From DASUBV01 sp036510065 (lineage in GTDB: Bacteria; Actinomycetota; Actinomycetes; Streptosporangiales; Streptosporangiaceae): a DNA stretch of 64,000 nt. Made by a program: the position numbers and the translations under genes. Location of the stretch: positions 1-64,000 of the forward strand of contig DATCEO010000129.1 of assembly GCA_036510065.1 (NCBI GenBank), given 5' to 3'. This document shows positions 1 through 7,523 of the stretch, piece after piece. Every line of letters starts with the position of its first letter. Within the stretch, counting starts at the first letter, position 1. The notes below the pieces were generated by a model. It was not told the DNA's origin and did not search any database. It was given only the letters and a program-made list of their open reading frames with translations.

Positions 1-111
1 GACTGGATGCATAACTACTATAACCCCATCCGGAGGCATTCGACGCTCGGGTACTTGACGCCCGGGGAATACGAACTAGGATATAGGCAGCTCAGTCAAT
101 TGGCAGCCTAA
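1..111 (+). CDS. IS3-family transposase (OrfB), C-terminal fragment cut by window start
   Basis: The first 37 codons read in frame to a TAA and give the typical end of an IS3-group DDE transposase, with the YNPIRRHSTLGYLTPGEYE pattern (YN..R.H..LGY.TP.E) that closes the integrase core. The protein would carry out cut-and-paste/copy-out transposition as the OrfAB fusion. Only the last part is inside the window, so integrity of the rest is unknown. A likely terminal repeat follows directly and decayed genes lie beyond it, which fits an insertion at this point. Confidence 0.8.
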   Translation, partial: DWMHNYYNPIRRHSTLGYLTPGEYELGYRQLSQLAA

Positions 112-116
112 TCCGG

Positions 117-141
117 TGTCCAAAAAAGCGGGAACACTCCA
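117..141 (+). repeat. Probable right terminal inverted repeat of the IS3-type element
   Basis: A 25-bp stretch beginning TGTCC, with an A6 run and ending in CA, sits six bases after the transposase stop codon. IS3-family elements usually end with a short inverted repeat carrying a terminal CA a few bases behind orfB. The left copy is outside the window, so the repeat cannot be verified here. Confidence 0.4.
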
Positions 142-150
142 GTCAAGCAC

Positions 151-652
151 ATGCGCTTGGCTGCTATCCAGGGGTGCCGGCCGCTCCTGGGTAGGGAGCT
201 GGCTGGTGTATGGCGGGACCGGGCGGATCGTTACCCCGATGAATTGGTCACCGCGATGGTGCACTAGTCCCTGGCTCCCGGTGCCTGCAGGGCTGGTCCG
301 CGCGGGAGGCGCTCGCCAGCCGGGGGGACGAGATCGCGCTTCATTCTCTGCTGGTAAGCTCCAGAGAGCCGTGCTCGGCACCGTGCTGGCAATCAACCGG
401 GTCTATATACAGCATCGGCTGGTCAAGTGGCAGCGCCACATGCTCGCCGGGCTCGCGGTGACCCCCGGCCGGCTGGCCGATCGACTTCATGCCCTGGTCT
501 CGACTGCATCCGCGACACAGGCCCTCGACCAGGCCGAAGCCTTGCTGATCGAGACGGTTGACCTGGCCGAAAATAGGGCCGGCATCGATCTCGGAGAGTT
601 CCGTGAGACCCTCTCAGAGCGGCGTGAGGCGCTTGATCCACCCAGCCTTTAG
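151..652 (+). pseudogene. Remnant of a nucleotidyltransferase-like protein (DUF4037-like), broken by a stop and frameshifts
   Basis: Three pieces of plausible coding sequence follow each other in different frames. From 151 an ATG frame reads about 38 codons with a YPDELV segment and stops at TAG 265-267. From about 291 a second frame gives WSAREALASRGDEIAL. From about 355 a third frame gives LGTVLAINRVYIQHRLVKW and continues to a TAG at 650. The order (GRELAGVWRDRADRYPDELV, then ALNR-Y--KW) resembles the C-terminal region of minor nucleotidyltransferase/DUF4037 proteins; that family assignment is from memory of the motif and is tentative. The N-terminal catalytic half is absent, probably lost when the adjacent IS element inserted. 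The gene cannot make a normal product. Confidence 0.5.
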
Positions 653-859
653 CCATCTGTTAGGCCCGCCGGGCCCCAGGATTGAGTGTGACCCTGAACT
701 AGCCCGGCTGGCTTGGTTTCGCGCGAGTGTAGACGGAACATTCTTCGAGATGTATCTTGAGATCGCCAGGAGCACCCGGCGCAGGCGAGGTAGCGACGGC
801 ATGGCGCTGCGTCAGCAGACTCTTACGGCAGCGTCGTCACTGAGAAAGGCAAGGCGGCC

Positions 860-1336
860 ATGTTCGAAGACGATGATGAAGCCCGCATTGAGGCGGCCAG
901 GAATCTGAGCGGGGGCGACAGGCGATGGGCGGCGGAGGCGTTCCGCAGCATCGCGGTGGACGCGGGCGTCGGTGAGGACGTGCGCCTGGAGGCAGCCAGG
1001 GAGCTGGCCGAGATCGACCAGCGATCGGCGGCGGAGGCCAGCCGCAGCATCGCGGTCGACGCGGGCGTCGGCGAGGACGTGCGCCTGGAGGCAGCCAGGC
1101 AGCTGACCGAGATCGACCAGCGATCCGCGGCGGAGGCCTGCTGCAGCATCGCGGTCGACGCGGGCGTCGGCGAGGACGTGCGCCTGGAGGCAGCCATGCT
1201 GGCCCAGGGCGACAGGCGATGGGCGGCGAAGGCGTTCCGCAGCATCGCGGTCGACGAGAGCGTCGGCGAGGACGTGCGCCTGGAGGCAGCCAGGGAGCTG
1301 GCCGGGCTCAGCGAACGATCCGCAGGTGTCCCGTAG
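860..1336 (+). CDS. Short helical-repeat protein made of 33-residue units
   Basis: The 158-residue product is almost entirely four to five copies of a 33-residue repeat with the core SIAVDAGVGEDVRLEAA and a helix-turn-helix pattern of conserved Ala, Leu and Arg, like HEAT-type solenoids. Such arrays in actinomycetes usually mediate protein-protein contacts and are often the C-terminal part of larger proteins. The ATG at 860 has a GAGAAAGG element upstream. The same frame is open back to a stop near 792 with no better start, so the gene may be the tail of a larger, lost gene. The 653-859 stretch upstream shows nothing I can assign. It ends in an 11-bp overlap with the next gene. No function can be named. 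Confidence 0.5.
   Translation: MFEDDDEARIEAARNLSGGDRRWAAEAFRSIAVDAGVGEDVRLEAARELAEIDQRSAAEASRSIAVDAGVGEDVRLEAARQLTEIDQRSAAEACCSIAVDAGVGEDVRLEAAMLAQGDRRWAAKAFRSIAVDESVGEDVRLEAARELAGLSERSAGVP
884..1315 (+). repeat. 99-bp tandem direct repeats in the coding sequence
   Basis: The GAGGACGTGCGCCTGGAG core recurs at 974, 1073, 1172 and 1268, that is with spacings of 99, 99 and 96 bp. The AGCATCGCGGT element recurs at 947, 1046, 1145 and 1241 with the same spacings. Near-identity at DNA level shows recent duplication of the 33-codon unit; the last interval lacks one codon. A more diverged unit precedes the first. Confidence 0.9.
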
Positions 1337-1889
1337 CTCCCGAGCGGTCATGCGGTTCCTCACGGGAGGCAAGCCGACGCCACCCAACGAGATCCGTGAC
1401 ATGGTCCTCCCCTTCATGCTCAGCTACTACGAACGGTTCGACAGGCTGGGCTACTGGGCGGCCGAGGCCACAGCTACCGGCGAGTTTCTTGGCTGGTTCC
1501 ACTTCCGGCCCGCGGAGAACGGGGACGTCGAACTCGGCTACCGGCTGCGCAGGTCCGCATGGAACAAGGGCTATGCAATCGAGGGATCACGCGCGCTCAT
1601 CCGCATGGGCTTCACCGACCTCGCGGTCGAGCGCGTGTTCGCGCAGACGATGACGGTCAACGAGGCTTCCCGGCGGGTCATGGAGAAATCCGGTCTCATG
1701 CTGGTGCGAACCTTCTATCCGGATTCGCCGGAAGCTATCGAGGGCTCCGAGCTGGGAGAGGTCGAATACGCGCTGACCAAATCCGGCTGGGAGGCGAGCA
1801 GCGGAGCCGGCCTCGTTGTCGAAGGAACCAGCGATCCGGGCCCTGGCAGTCGTTCCGCTTCGGACGAGGGGGACCATGTCATCCCGTGA
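1326..1889 (+). CDS. GNAT-family N-acetyltransferase, N-terminally truncated
   Basis: The protein matches RimJ/RimL-type GNAT acetyltransferases, which move the acetyl group of acetyl-CoA to an amine. Visible landmarks are VMRFLTGGKPTPP near the start, ELGYRLRRSAWNKGYAIEGSRALI (acetyl-CoA binding loop and helix), the hydrophobic segment around FTDLAVERVFAQT, and NEASRRVMEKSGL, the usual C-terminal motif. Relatives carry about 30-40 further residues before VMRFL, containing the first strand and helix (TERLVLRRF-type). Here the frame instead starts at GTG 1326, inside the end of the repeat gene. The acetyltransferase has therefore probably lost its N-terminus, and activity is doubtful. Confidence 0.7.
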   Translation: MSRSSRAVMRFLTGGKPTPPNEIRDMVLPFMLSYYERFDRLGYWAAEATATGEFLGWFHFRPAENGDVELGYRLRRSAWNKGYAIEGSRALIRMGFTDLAVERVFAQTMTVNEASRRVMEKSGLMLVRTFYPDSPEAIEGSELGEVEYALTKSGWEASSGAGLVVEGTSDPGPGSRSASDEGDHVIP

Positions 1890-1997
1890 CGGCCGGGTCA
1901 TGCAACCTGGTGATTCGGGGCCCTATCAGCGTCCGCAGGCCCATAGGTTACGCTAAGTGAGCAAGCAGGTGCGGGGCTTAACGGGGGGCCCGCCACG

Positions 1998-3107
1998 ATG
2001 CTCGGGGGGACTCGCGTGGCCCTGGCAGCCAATGCACACAGGCGCGCACGAATCTCGGTCCGGTCCAGGACCAGGCTGGTGCTGCTCGCGCTGCCGTTCG
2101 TGATCCTGGCCGCGGTCGGGATATCCTGGCTGGTCCTGGGGCCGGGATGGGACCTGCTGCTGCTGATGGCCATCGGCCCGGCGGTGGCGGCCGGGGTCGG
2201 CGCGCTGCTCTACACCCTGGCCGCCGCGGTGGCGGCGATCGCCGAGAGCGTGGCGTTCACGGTCGGGCTGCCCCCGGCCAGCCATCGCCCGGCGCAGATC
2301 ATGCTCCTGGCCGTGGCCGGGGTGACCGTGGCTGGCGTTCAGACCGCCCGCAGCCGGCGCCGCCGGGACCGGGAGCTGGCCGACACCCGGCTGGTCGCTG
2401 ATGTCGCCCAGCGAGCGCTGATGCGGCCGGTGCCGGCCCGGGTCGGCCCGGTGGGGCTCTCCGTGCGTTACCTGTCAGCGGCCTCCGAGGCCCGGGTCGG
2501 CGGGGACCTGTACGAGGTGGTCGCCACTCCGCACGGCTCGCGGCTGATCATCGGCGATGTGGAGGGCAAGGGCCTGGCCGCGGTGGCGTCGGCGGCCGGG
2601 GTGCTGGGCGTGTTCCGCGAGGCGGCATACGAGGAGAGGGGCCTGGCCGCGATCGCCGCGCGGATCGAGACCAGCCTGGGCCGCCAGCTCGGCGAGGAGC
2701 AGTTCGTGACCGCGATCCTGGCCGAGATCGGCCCGGCTGGCGACAAGATCGAGCTGCTCAGCTGCGGCCATCCTGAGCCGCTGCTGCTGCGCCAGGGGCA
2801 GGCGCGCTTCATCGGGTCGCAAGAGGGCAGCCTGCCCCTGGGCCTGGGCCAGCTCGCCGACCTGCCGCGCAGCCCGACGATTATCGCGTTCGAGCCCGGC
2901 GACCAGCTGCTGTTCTACACCGACGGAGCAACCGAGGCCCGGAACAAGGCCGGCCAGTTCTTCCTCCTGGCCGGCAGCGCGGCCGTGCGCTCCCCGCCCG
3001 ACCCCGCTACGCTCGTTGACCGGCTCAGTGACGAGGTGATCCGGCATGTGGGGCACGCGCCAGAGGACGACGTCGCGCTGCTGCTTGCCTATCGCGATGC
3101 CGCTTGA
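1998..3107 (+). CDS. Membrane-anchored PP2C/SpoIIE-type serine phosphatase
   Basis: The 369-residue protein has an N-terminal membrane region with hydrophobic segments at roughly residues 28-50, 54-85 and 93-110, an Arg-rich junction, and a C-terminal SpoIIE/RsbU-like PPM phosphatase domain. Metal-binding motifs are complete: GGDLYE, IGDVEGKGLAA, FYTDGATEARN and the closing EDDVALLLA. Such phosphatases dephosphorylate anti-sigma-factor antagonists (STAS proteins) and so release alternative sigma factors. No sensor domain other than the membrane part is seen. The partner is unknown, although an rsbS-like STAS gene lies at 11200. ATG 1998 was chosen; GTG 2016 is an alternative. The next gene follows after only 6 bp, so the two are probably co-transcribed. 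Confidence 0.85.
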   Translation: MLGGTRVALAANAHRRARISVRSRTRLVLLALPFVILAAVGISWLVLGPGWDLLLLMAIGPAVAAGVGALLYTLAAAVAAIAESVAFTVGLPPASHRPAQIMLLAVAGVTVAGVQTARSRRRRDRELADTRLVADVAQRALMRPVPARVGPVGLSVRYLSAASEARVGGDLYEVVATPHGSRLIIGDVEGKGLAAVASAAGVLGVFREAAYEERGLAAIAARIETSLGRQLGEEQFVTAILAEIGPAGDKIELLSCGHPEPLLLRQGQARFIGSQEGSLPLGLGQLADLPRSPTIIAFEPGDQLLFYTDGATEARNKAGQFFLLAGSAAVRSPPDPATLVDRLSDEVIRHVGHAPEDDVALLLAYRDAA

Positions 3108-3113
3108 GCTGCA

Positions 3114-4121
3114 GTGAGCTTTACCAGCGAGAACGCTCGCTTCGGGCTGGACCCGGCGCGTGTCTTCGAGCCGATTGCCCGCGAGTATCAGCTAGCCCGG
3201 CCGGCCTATCCGGCCGCGCTCTATGACGCGCTCGACCGGCTGACCGGCGGCCTGGCCGGGCGGTTCGTTATCGATCTGGGAGCTGGGACCGGGATCGCCA
3301 GCAGCGCTCTGGCCCGCCGGGGCGCGACGGTCCTGGCGGTAGAGCCGAGCCTGGCGATGCTCGGCGCGCTGCGGTCGGCTCATCCTTCAGTCGGCGTTGC
3401 CGCAGGCCGGGCCGAGAGCCTGCCGCTGCGTTCGCACGCCGCGGATCTCATCACCTGCGCCCAGGCGTGGCACTGGGTCGAGCCAGCCACGTCGGCTCGT
3501 GAATGCCGGCGGGTCCTGCGGCCCGGCGGTCAGCTAGCGCTGTGGTCGAACGTCAGCGACAGCGGAGCGGCGTGGCTGACGGAGATTGAGCGCGAAGTGG
3601 GCCTCGGTCCCTACGGGGCCGGGCCGCTTCAGGACGACGAGGCCGACCTGGTCACTCTCGGCGGTTTCGCTGAGGTGCACTACGCGGACATTGCCTGGGA
3701 GCGGACCGTTCCGGCGGACCACTGGCTTGCGCTCGTCGCCTCCCGGCGCTCGGCCCTGACCGCGAAAGGCCTGGCCGCACAGCCGTCCCTGCTCGCGTCG
3801 GTCGCCGGCATCCTGCGGCGGCACTTCCCCGACGGGCAGATCACCGAGTCGTTTACCTGCCACCTGGCCGTGGCCTGCACCGGGTCAGCACCCGGCGGCG
3901 CGGCCGGCGCGGGCGGCGCGGAGCCAGCGGGCGCCGGGAGCAAGCCGGGGATCAGCTCGTCGCGGAGCCGGCCAGCGCGGCGGGCCACCTCGGCGGCGTC
4001 TCGGGGGCGGCGGGCCGGGTCTGGGTCGAGGAGCTCACTGACGAGCAAGGCGACCGTCGCCGGCACAGTGTCGGGCAGCGGCTGCGGCAGCGGCAGCGGC
4101 TGCGGAAAGTTGTCCGGGTGA
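3114..4121 (+). CDS. Class I SAM-dependent methyltransferase with abnormal C-terminal run-on
   Basis: Residues 1-260 form a class I methyltransferase: the SAM motif I VIDLGAGTGIASS, the acidic AVEPS at the end of strand 2, the AQAWHW segment, and the RRVLRPGGQLALW post-motif are all clear. The substrate cannot be told. The start is GTG 3114, six bases behind the phosphatase gene. From about residue 255 (after FTCHLAVA, where relatives end) the sequence becomes an Ala/Gly/Ser-rich tail that is simply the complement of the opposing kinase-like gene. The natural stop therefore seems to have been lost, and the reading frame overlaps the convergent gene by more than 400 bp. Confidence 0.75.
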   Translation: MSFTSENARFGLDPARVFEPIAREYQLARPAYPAALYDALDRLTGGLAGRFVIDLGAGTGIASSALARRGATVLAVEPSLAMLGALRSAHPSVGVAAGRAESLPLRSHAADLITCAQAWHWVEPATSARECRRVLRPGGQLALWSNVSDSGAAWLTEIEREVGLGPYGAGPLQDDEADLVTLGGFAEVHYADIAWERTVPADHWLALVASRRSALTAKGLAAQPSLLASVAGILRRHFPDGQITESFTCHLAVACTGSAPGGAAGAGGAEPAGAGSKPGISSSRSRPARRATSAASRGRRAGSGSRSSLTSKATVAGTVSGSGCGSGSGCGKLSG

Positions 4122-4844
4122 GCCGCCGCTCCCCCGCCGACGGGTGCGCTGCCCAGCGCAGGACTGCCCAGCGCAGGACTGCCCAGCGCGGGACTGCCCA
4201 GCGCGGGACTGCCTGCCAGGCACTGGTAGGCCACCAGGCCCAGGGAGTACAGGTCAGCGGCCGGCGTCCCGCTGCCGCCAGCGGCCCGCTCAGGCGCCAG
4301 GCAGGCGGGACCTCCGGGACCGAAGCGGGGTGCTGGCAGCTCCCGGGACGCCGCGCCGAAGTGGGTGACCTTCAGCACGTCATCAGGGCCCAGCAGCAAG
4401 GTTTCCGGCCTGATGTCGCCGTGCACCAGGCCCGCCCGGTGCACAGCGTGCAGCCCGGCCGCCGACTGCGCGATCAGGTCCATGACCGGGGCCGGCTCCA
4501 GCGGGCCGCCGGCCAGGACTGCGGCGAGCGACGGCCCGTCCACGAACTCCATCACCATGAAGGGCGGCTGGGATCCGTCCGTTTGCGACCCGCCAGACCC
4601 GTCGTAGTCGTAGACCCGGGCGATGTTCTCGTGAGCCAGCAGCCCGGCGTGCCGGGCGGCGGTCCGGAATCGGGCCATCTCCGGGGTGTCGGCGGCGACC
4701 CCCGGCGCGCAGCAGCTTGACCGCGACCGGCCGGGCCAGCACGACGTCCGTTCCGCGCCAGATGTCGCTGAGCTCACCGGACGCGATCTGCTGATCGAGC
4801 CGGTACCGGTGATCGAGCAGGAGAGCGGTACCGGCATCCCACAT
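3680..4844 (-). pseudogene. Ser/Thr protein kinase-like gene: degenerate (pseudokinase) and frameshifted
   Basis: The start at 4844 gives MWDAGTALLLDHRYRLDQQI and runs through VAVKLLRAG, after which homology continues in another frame (GVAADTPEMARFRTAARHAG). A single extra base in the C5 run at 4699-4703 (G5 on the coding strand) explains the switch. The kinase fold is recognisable, but key residues are changed: the glycine-rich loop is ASGELSDIW, the catalytic loop is HGDIRPETLL (Lys and Asn of HRDxKxxN replaced), and the DFG aspartate is gone (THFG). Only the VAVK lysine and the loop aspartate remain. It was thus probably a non-catalytic pseudokinase before the frameshift. Its 3' end runs into the complement of the methyltransferase gene without a normal stop. 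An earlier start at 4925 is possible. Confidence 0.65.
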
Positions 4845-4994
4845 GAGGCGGCCGTTACCCGTGAGGCTGGCTTCCAACCTGCTGGAGCTAGAAATCCCCA
4901 GGTCGGGCCGCTGCCCCACTAGCATGTCGCAGGCGGCTCACCAGCGCCGCGGCGGGAACGCAGCGCGGCACCTGACCGAGGGCATCGGGGATCA

Positions 4995-5696
4995 ATGGCG
5001 GCGGAACCGAGTTCGGAACATGTCCGGCCGGAGGCTCACGCCGGGCGGCGCCACGACGTCCTCGTCGTCGTCCTGGCGGCGGTGGCCGGCGCGACGGACG
5101 CCATCAGCTTCCTGGGCCTCGGCGTCTTCACCAGTGTCATGACCGCCAACATGGTGCTGCTCGGCCTGAGCGCCGGGCAGCACAACGGGACCCGCGCGCT
5201 GCACGCGGGAACGGCGCTGGCGGGATTCATCGCGGCCACGGTGCTCACCAGCCGGCTGATGACCGACGCCGGCCAGCTAGGGCCGGTGTGGCCGCGCAAG
5301 GTCTCCGCCGCCCTGATGGCGGAGGCGGTGGTGCTGGTCGCGGTGACCGTCGGCTGGGAGATCGCGGCGGGGCACCCCAGAGGCGCGGTGCAGCTCGTGC
5401 TGCTGGCGGCGCTGGCGGTGGCGATGGGTATCCAGGGGGCGGCCATCCGGGCGCTGGGCATCCCCGGACTGTCCACTACCTACCTGACCGGCCTGCTCAG
5501 CGCGGTCCTGAGCGACCTGGCTACGGGCCGCGGCGCCTCGGGCCGGCGGCGCGCAATCGCCATCCTGCTGGGGCTCATCCTGGGAGCCGCCGGAGGCGGG
5601 CTCCTGCTAGTCCAGGCACCGAGGCTGGCACCGCTGCTGCCCTTGGCGCTCCTGGCTGCGGTCATCGCGGCCGCGGCCATCCCGGCCCGCCGGTAA
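4995..5696 (+). CDS. DUF1275 (YoaK-like) integral membrane protein
   Basis: The 233-residue protein has about six hydrophobic segments and the family signature GATDAISFLGLGVFTSVMTAN near the N-terminus, followed by GLSTTYLTGLLSAVL in the second half. These are the two halves of the DUF1275/YoaK family. The family is widespread in bacteria and its transport or other role is not established. The gene is monocistronic on the plus strand and converges on the thioredoxin gene. The 40-bp gap between them is rich in GCCGGC repeats and shows no clean terminator. Confidence 0.85.
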   Translation: MAAEPSSEHVRPEAHAGRRHDVLVVVLAAVAGATDAISFLGLGVFTSVMTANMVLLGLSAGQHNGTRALHAGTALAGFIAATVLTSRLMTDAGQLGPVWPRKVSAALMAEAVVLVAVTVGWEIAAGHPRGAVQLVLLAALAVAMGIQGAAIRALGIPGLSTTYLTGLLSAVLSDLATGRGASGRRRAIAILLGLILGAAGGGLLLVQAPRLAPLLPLALLAAVIAAAAIPARR

Positions 5697-5738
5697 CCAG
5701 CCGGCCGGCCAGCCGGCGGAGCCGTCCGCTCACGCGGG

Positions 5739-6134
5739 CTAGACGGCCGGGCCGGACGCCGTTTCCTGCTGCGCAGTCTTCTGCTGCTCGGCGATGTCAC
5801 GGCGCACCTCGTCCATGTCGAGCTCGCCGGCCTTGGTGATCAGCTCCTCCAGGGCCGCCTCGGGCAGCGCTCCCGGCTGCGCGTACAGGACCACGCCATC
5901 CCGGATCACCATCAGCGTGGGGATCGAGGAGATCCCGAACGCGCTGGCCAGCTCCGGCTCGGCCTCGGTGTCGACCTTGCCGAACACCGCGTCAGCGTGC
6001 TGGCCCGAGGCCCGCTCGAAGATCGGCCCGAACATCCGGCAGGGTCCGCACCACTCCGCCCAGAAGTCGACGAGCACCATGCCCTCGCTGGTTACCTCGT
6101 TGAAGTTGTCCGCCGTCAGCTCAACGGTCGCCAT
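5739..6134 (-). CDS. trxA: Thioredoxin
   Basis: A single thioredoxin fold of about 105 residues carries the classical redox site WCGPC inside VLVDFWAEWCGPCRMFGPI and the cis-proline segment ISSIPTLMVIRDG. It would reduce protein disulfides in the cytoplasm with thioredoxin reductase. The start at 6134 is preceded by GAGGAGG at good spacing; an upstream ATG at 6209 has no such site and adds non-homologous residues. A 25-residue acidic, Gln/Ala-rich tail follows the domain. Several actinomycetes have more than one trxA paralog, so which one this is cannot be decided. It lies downstream of mraY on the same strand. Confidence 0.9.
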   Translation of the reverse strand: MATVELTADNFNEVTSEGMVLVDFWAEWCGPCRMFGPIFERASGQHADAVFGKVDTEAEPELASAFGISSIPTLMVIRDGVVLYAQPGALPEAALEELITKAGELDMDEVRRDIAEQQKTAQQETASGPAV

Positions 6135-6234
6135 GCCGGCCTCCTCGCCGGGGGAGGGCATCTCCCTCACACCCGCAGGGATAGGAAACTGGCCGCCCTG
6201 TTCCATCATTCCCCCACTGGCGAGCGGCGCCCGC

Positions 6235-7293
6235 TCAGCCGGGCAGCCACTCGAGGTAGAACACGCCCAGGCCGAGCGCGACGAACAGCCCGGAGATCAG
6301 CCAGAACCTGACCACGATCGTCGTCTCAGCCCAGCCGAGCAGCTCGAAATGATGCTGGAGCGGCGCCATCCGGAAGACCCGCCGGCCAGTCATCTTGTAG
6401 AACCCGACCTGGATGATGACCGACAGGGTGATGATCACGAACAGCCCGCCGAGGATGACCAGCAGCAGCTGGGTCTGCGTGCACACCGCCAGGCCCGCGA
6501 GCACTCCGCCCAGCGCCAGAGACCCGGTGTCGCCCATGAAGATCCGGGCTGGCGGCGCATTCCACCACAGGAACCCGATGCAGGCACCGAGGGCCGCGGA
6601 CGCCACCACGGCCAGGTCCAGCGGGTCACGGACGGCGTAGCACTGGGCGGTCACGCTGACGCCCGTGCACGCGTTGCGGACCTGCCAGTTCGCGATCAGC
6701 ACGTAGGCGGCGAGCACCGAGATGGCCGAGCCGGTGGCCAGGCCATCCAGTCCGTCGGTCAGGTTGACGGCATTCGACCAGCCGCCGACCAGGAGCATGA
6801 TCCACACGACGAACGGCAGCACGCCGATGACCGGGCCGACATCCCGCAGGAACGAGACGTAGGCGCTCGCCGGGGTGATGTCGTAGAAGTTTGGGTAGCG
6901 CAGCACCTCGAACGCGAACACCGCCGCGACGACGGACTGGCCCGCCAGCTTGGCCCCGCTGCGCAGCCCCAGGCTGGTCTGCTTGTAGATCTTCAGGAAG
7001 TCGTCGACGAAGCCCACCAGCCCCAGGGCCGCCATCAGGCCGAGGACCAGCACGCCGGAAGCCGACACCGAGAACGCGGTGGCGGCGTGACCGACGAAGT
7101 AGCCGATCACCGTGGCGACCACGATGACCGTGCCGCCCATCGTCGGCGTCCCGCGCTTGGTGGCGTGGGCCGCCGGGCCTTCCTCCCTGATCAGCTGGCC
7201 GTAGCCGCGCCTGTTGAAGAGCCTGATCGCCAGCGGGGTGCCGAATAGCGCGAGGAGCAGGGAGACCGCGGCCGAGACGAGAACCGTCCTCAC
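6235..7293 (-). CDS. mraY: Phospho-N-acetylmuramoyl-pentapeptide-transferase (MraY), outside a mur/fts cluster
   Basis: The 352-residue integral membrane enzyme transfers phospho-MurNAc-pentapeptide to undecaprenyl phosphate, forming lipid I. Diagnostic elements are KRGTPTMGG near the N-terminus, the acidic pair in GFVDDFLKI, NAVNLTDGLDGLA, MGDTGSLALGG and the C-terminal MAPLQHHFELLGW. About ten transmembrane helices can be read. The start is GTG 7293, overlapping by four bases the stop of a small upstream frame. The gene normally sits between murF and murD in the division cell-wall cluster, but no mur or fts gene is near it here. It may be a second copy or a relocated sole copy. Confidence 0.92.
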   Translation of the reverse strand: MRTVLVSAAVSLLLALFGTPLAIRLFNRRGYGQLIREEGPAAHATKRGTPTMGGTVIVVATVIGYFVGHAATAFSVSASGVLVLGLMAALGLVGFVDDFLKIYKQTSLGLRSGAKLAGQSVVAAVFAFEVLRYPNFYDITPASAYVSFLRDVGPVIGVLPFVVWIMLLVGGWSNAVNLTDGLDGLATGSAISVLAAYVLIANWQVRNACTGVSVTAQCYAVRDPLDLAVVASAALGACIGFLWWNAPPARIFMGDTGSLALGGVLAGLAVCTQTQLLLVILGGLFVIITLSVIIQVGFYKMTGRRVFRMAPLQHHFELLGWAETTIVVRFWLISGLFVALGLGVFYLEWLPG

Positions 7294-7508
7294 TGCGCCG
7301 CCCCGTCTGGCCCGTCACGCCGGCCGGGACATCGGGTGCCGGGTACCAGCTCGCTAGCTCCGCATGCCATGTGCACACCGTACGAGAGCCCGGCGAGCAG
7401 GCGGGGTACATCGCGCATGAGCGCCGCGGCGTCGCCGGGCTGCCCCGCCAGCGCCCGCCAGGGCTGGCGCCGGCGCCCGCCGCCGACCCGGCGCCGGGCA
7501 CCGAGCAC
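7290..7508 (-). CDS. Possible small protein coupled to mraY (unrecognised)
   Basis: A minus-strand frame ends in a TGA that overlaps the GTG start of mraY (GTGA), the arrangement used for translational coupling. A GTG at 7508 would give 72 residues with an Arg/Gly-rich start and a more ordered part (PGDAAALMRDVPRLLAGLSY). I recognise no family. The high GC content makes open frames common by chance, so this is only weakly supported; the overlap is the main argument. Confidence 0.3.
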   Translation of the reverse strand: MLGARRRVGGGRRRQPWRALAGQPGDAAALMRDVPRLLAGLSYGVHMACGASELVPGTRCPGRRDGPDGAAQ

Positions 7509-7523
7509 ATGGCATGATGGCCC

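Noticed and set aside
653..859. Possible gene fragment with a DGTFFEMYLEIARSTRRRR segment
   Set aside because: Short, no start with SD, no family recognised and it overlaps the decayed region; not enough support for a feature.
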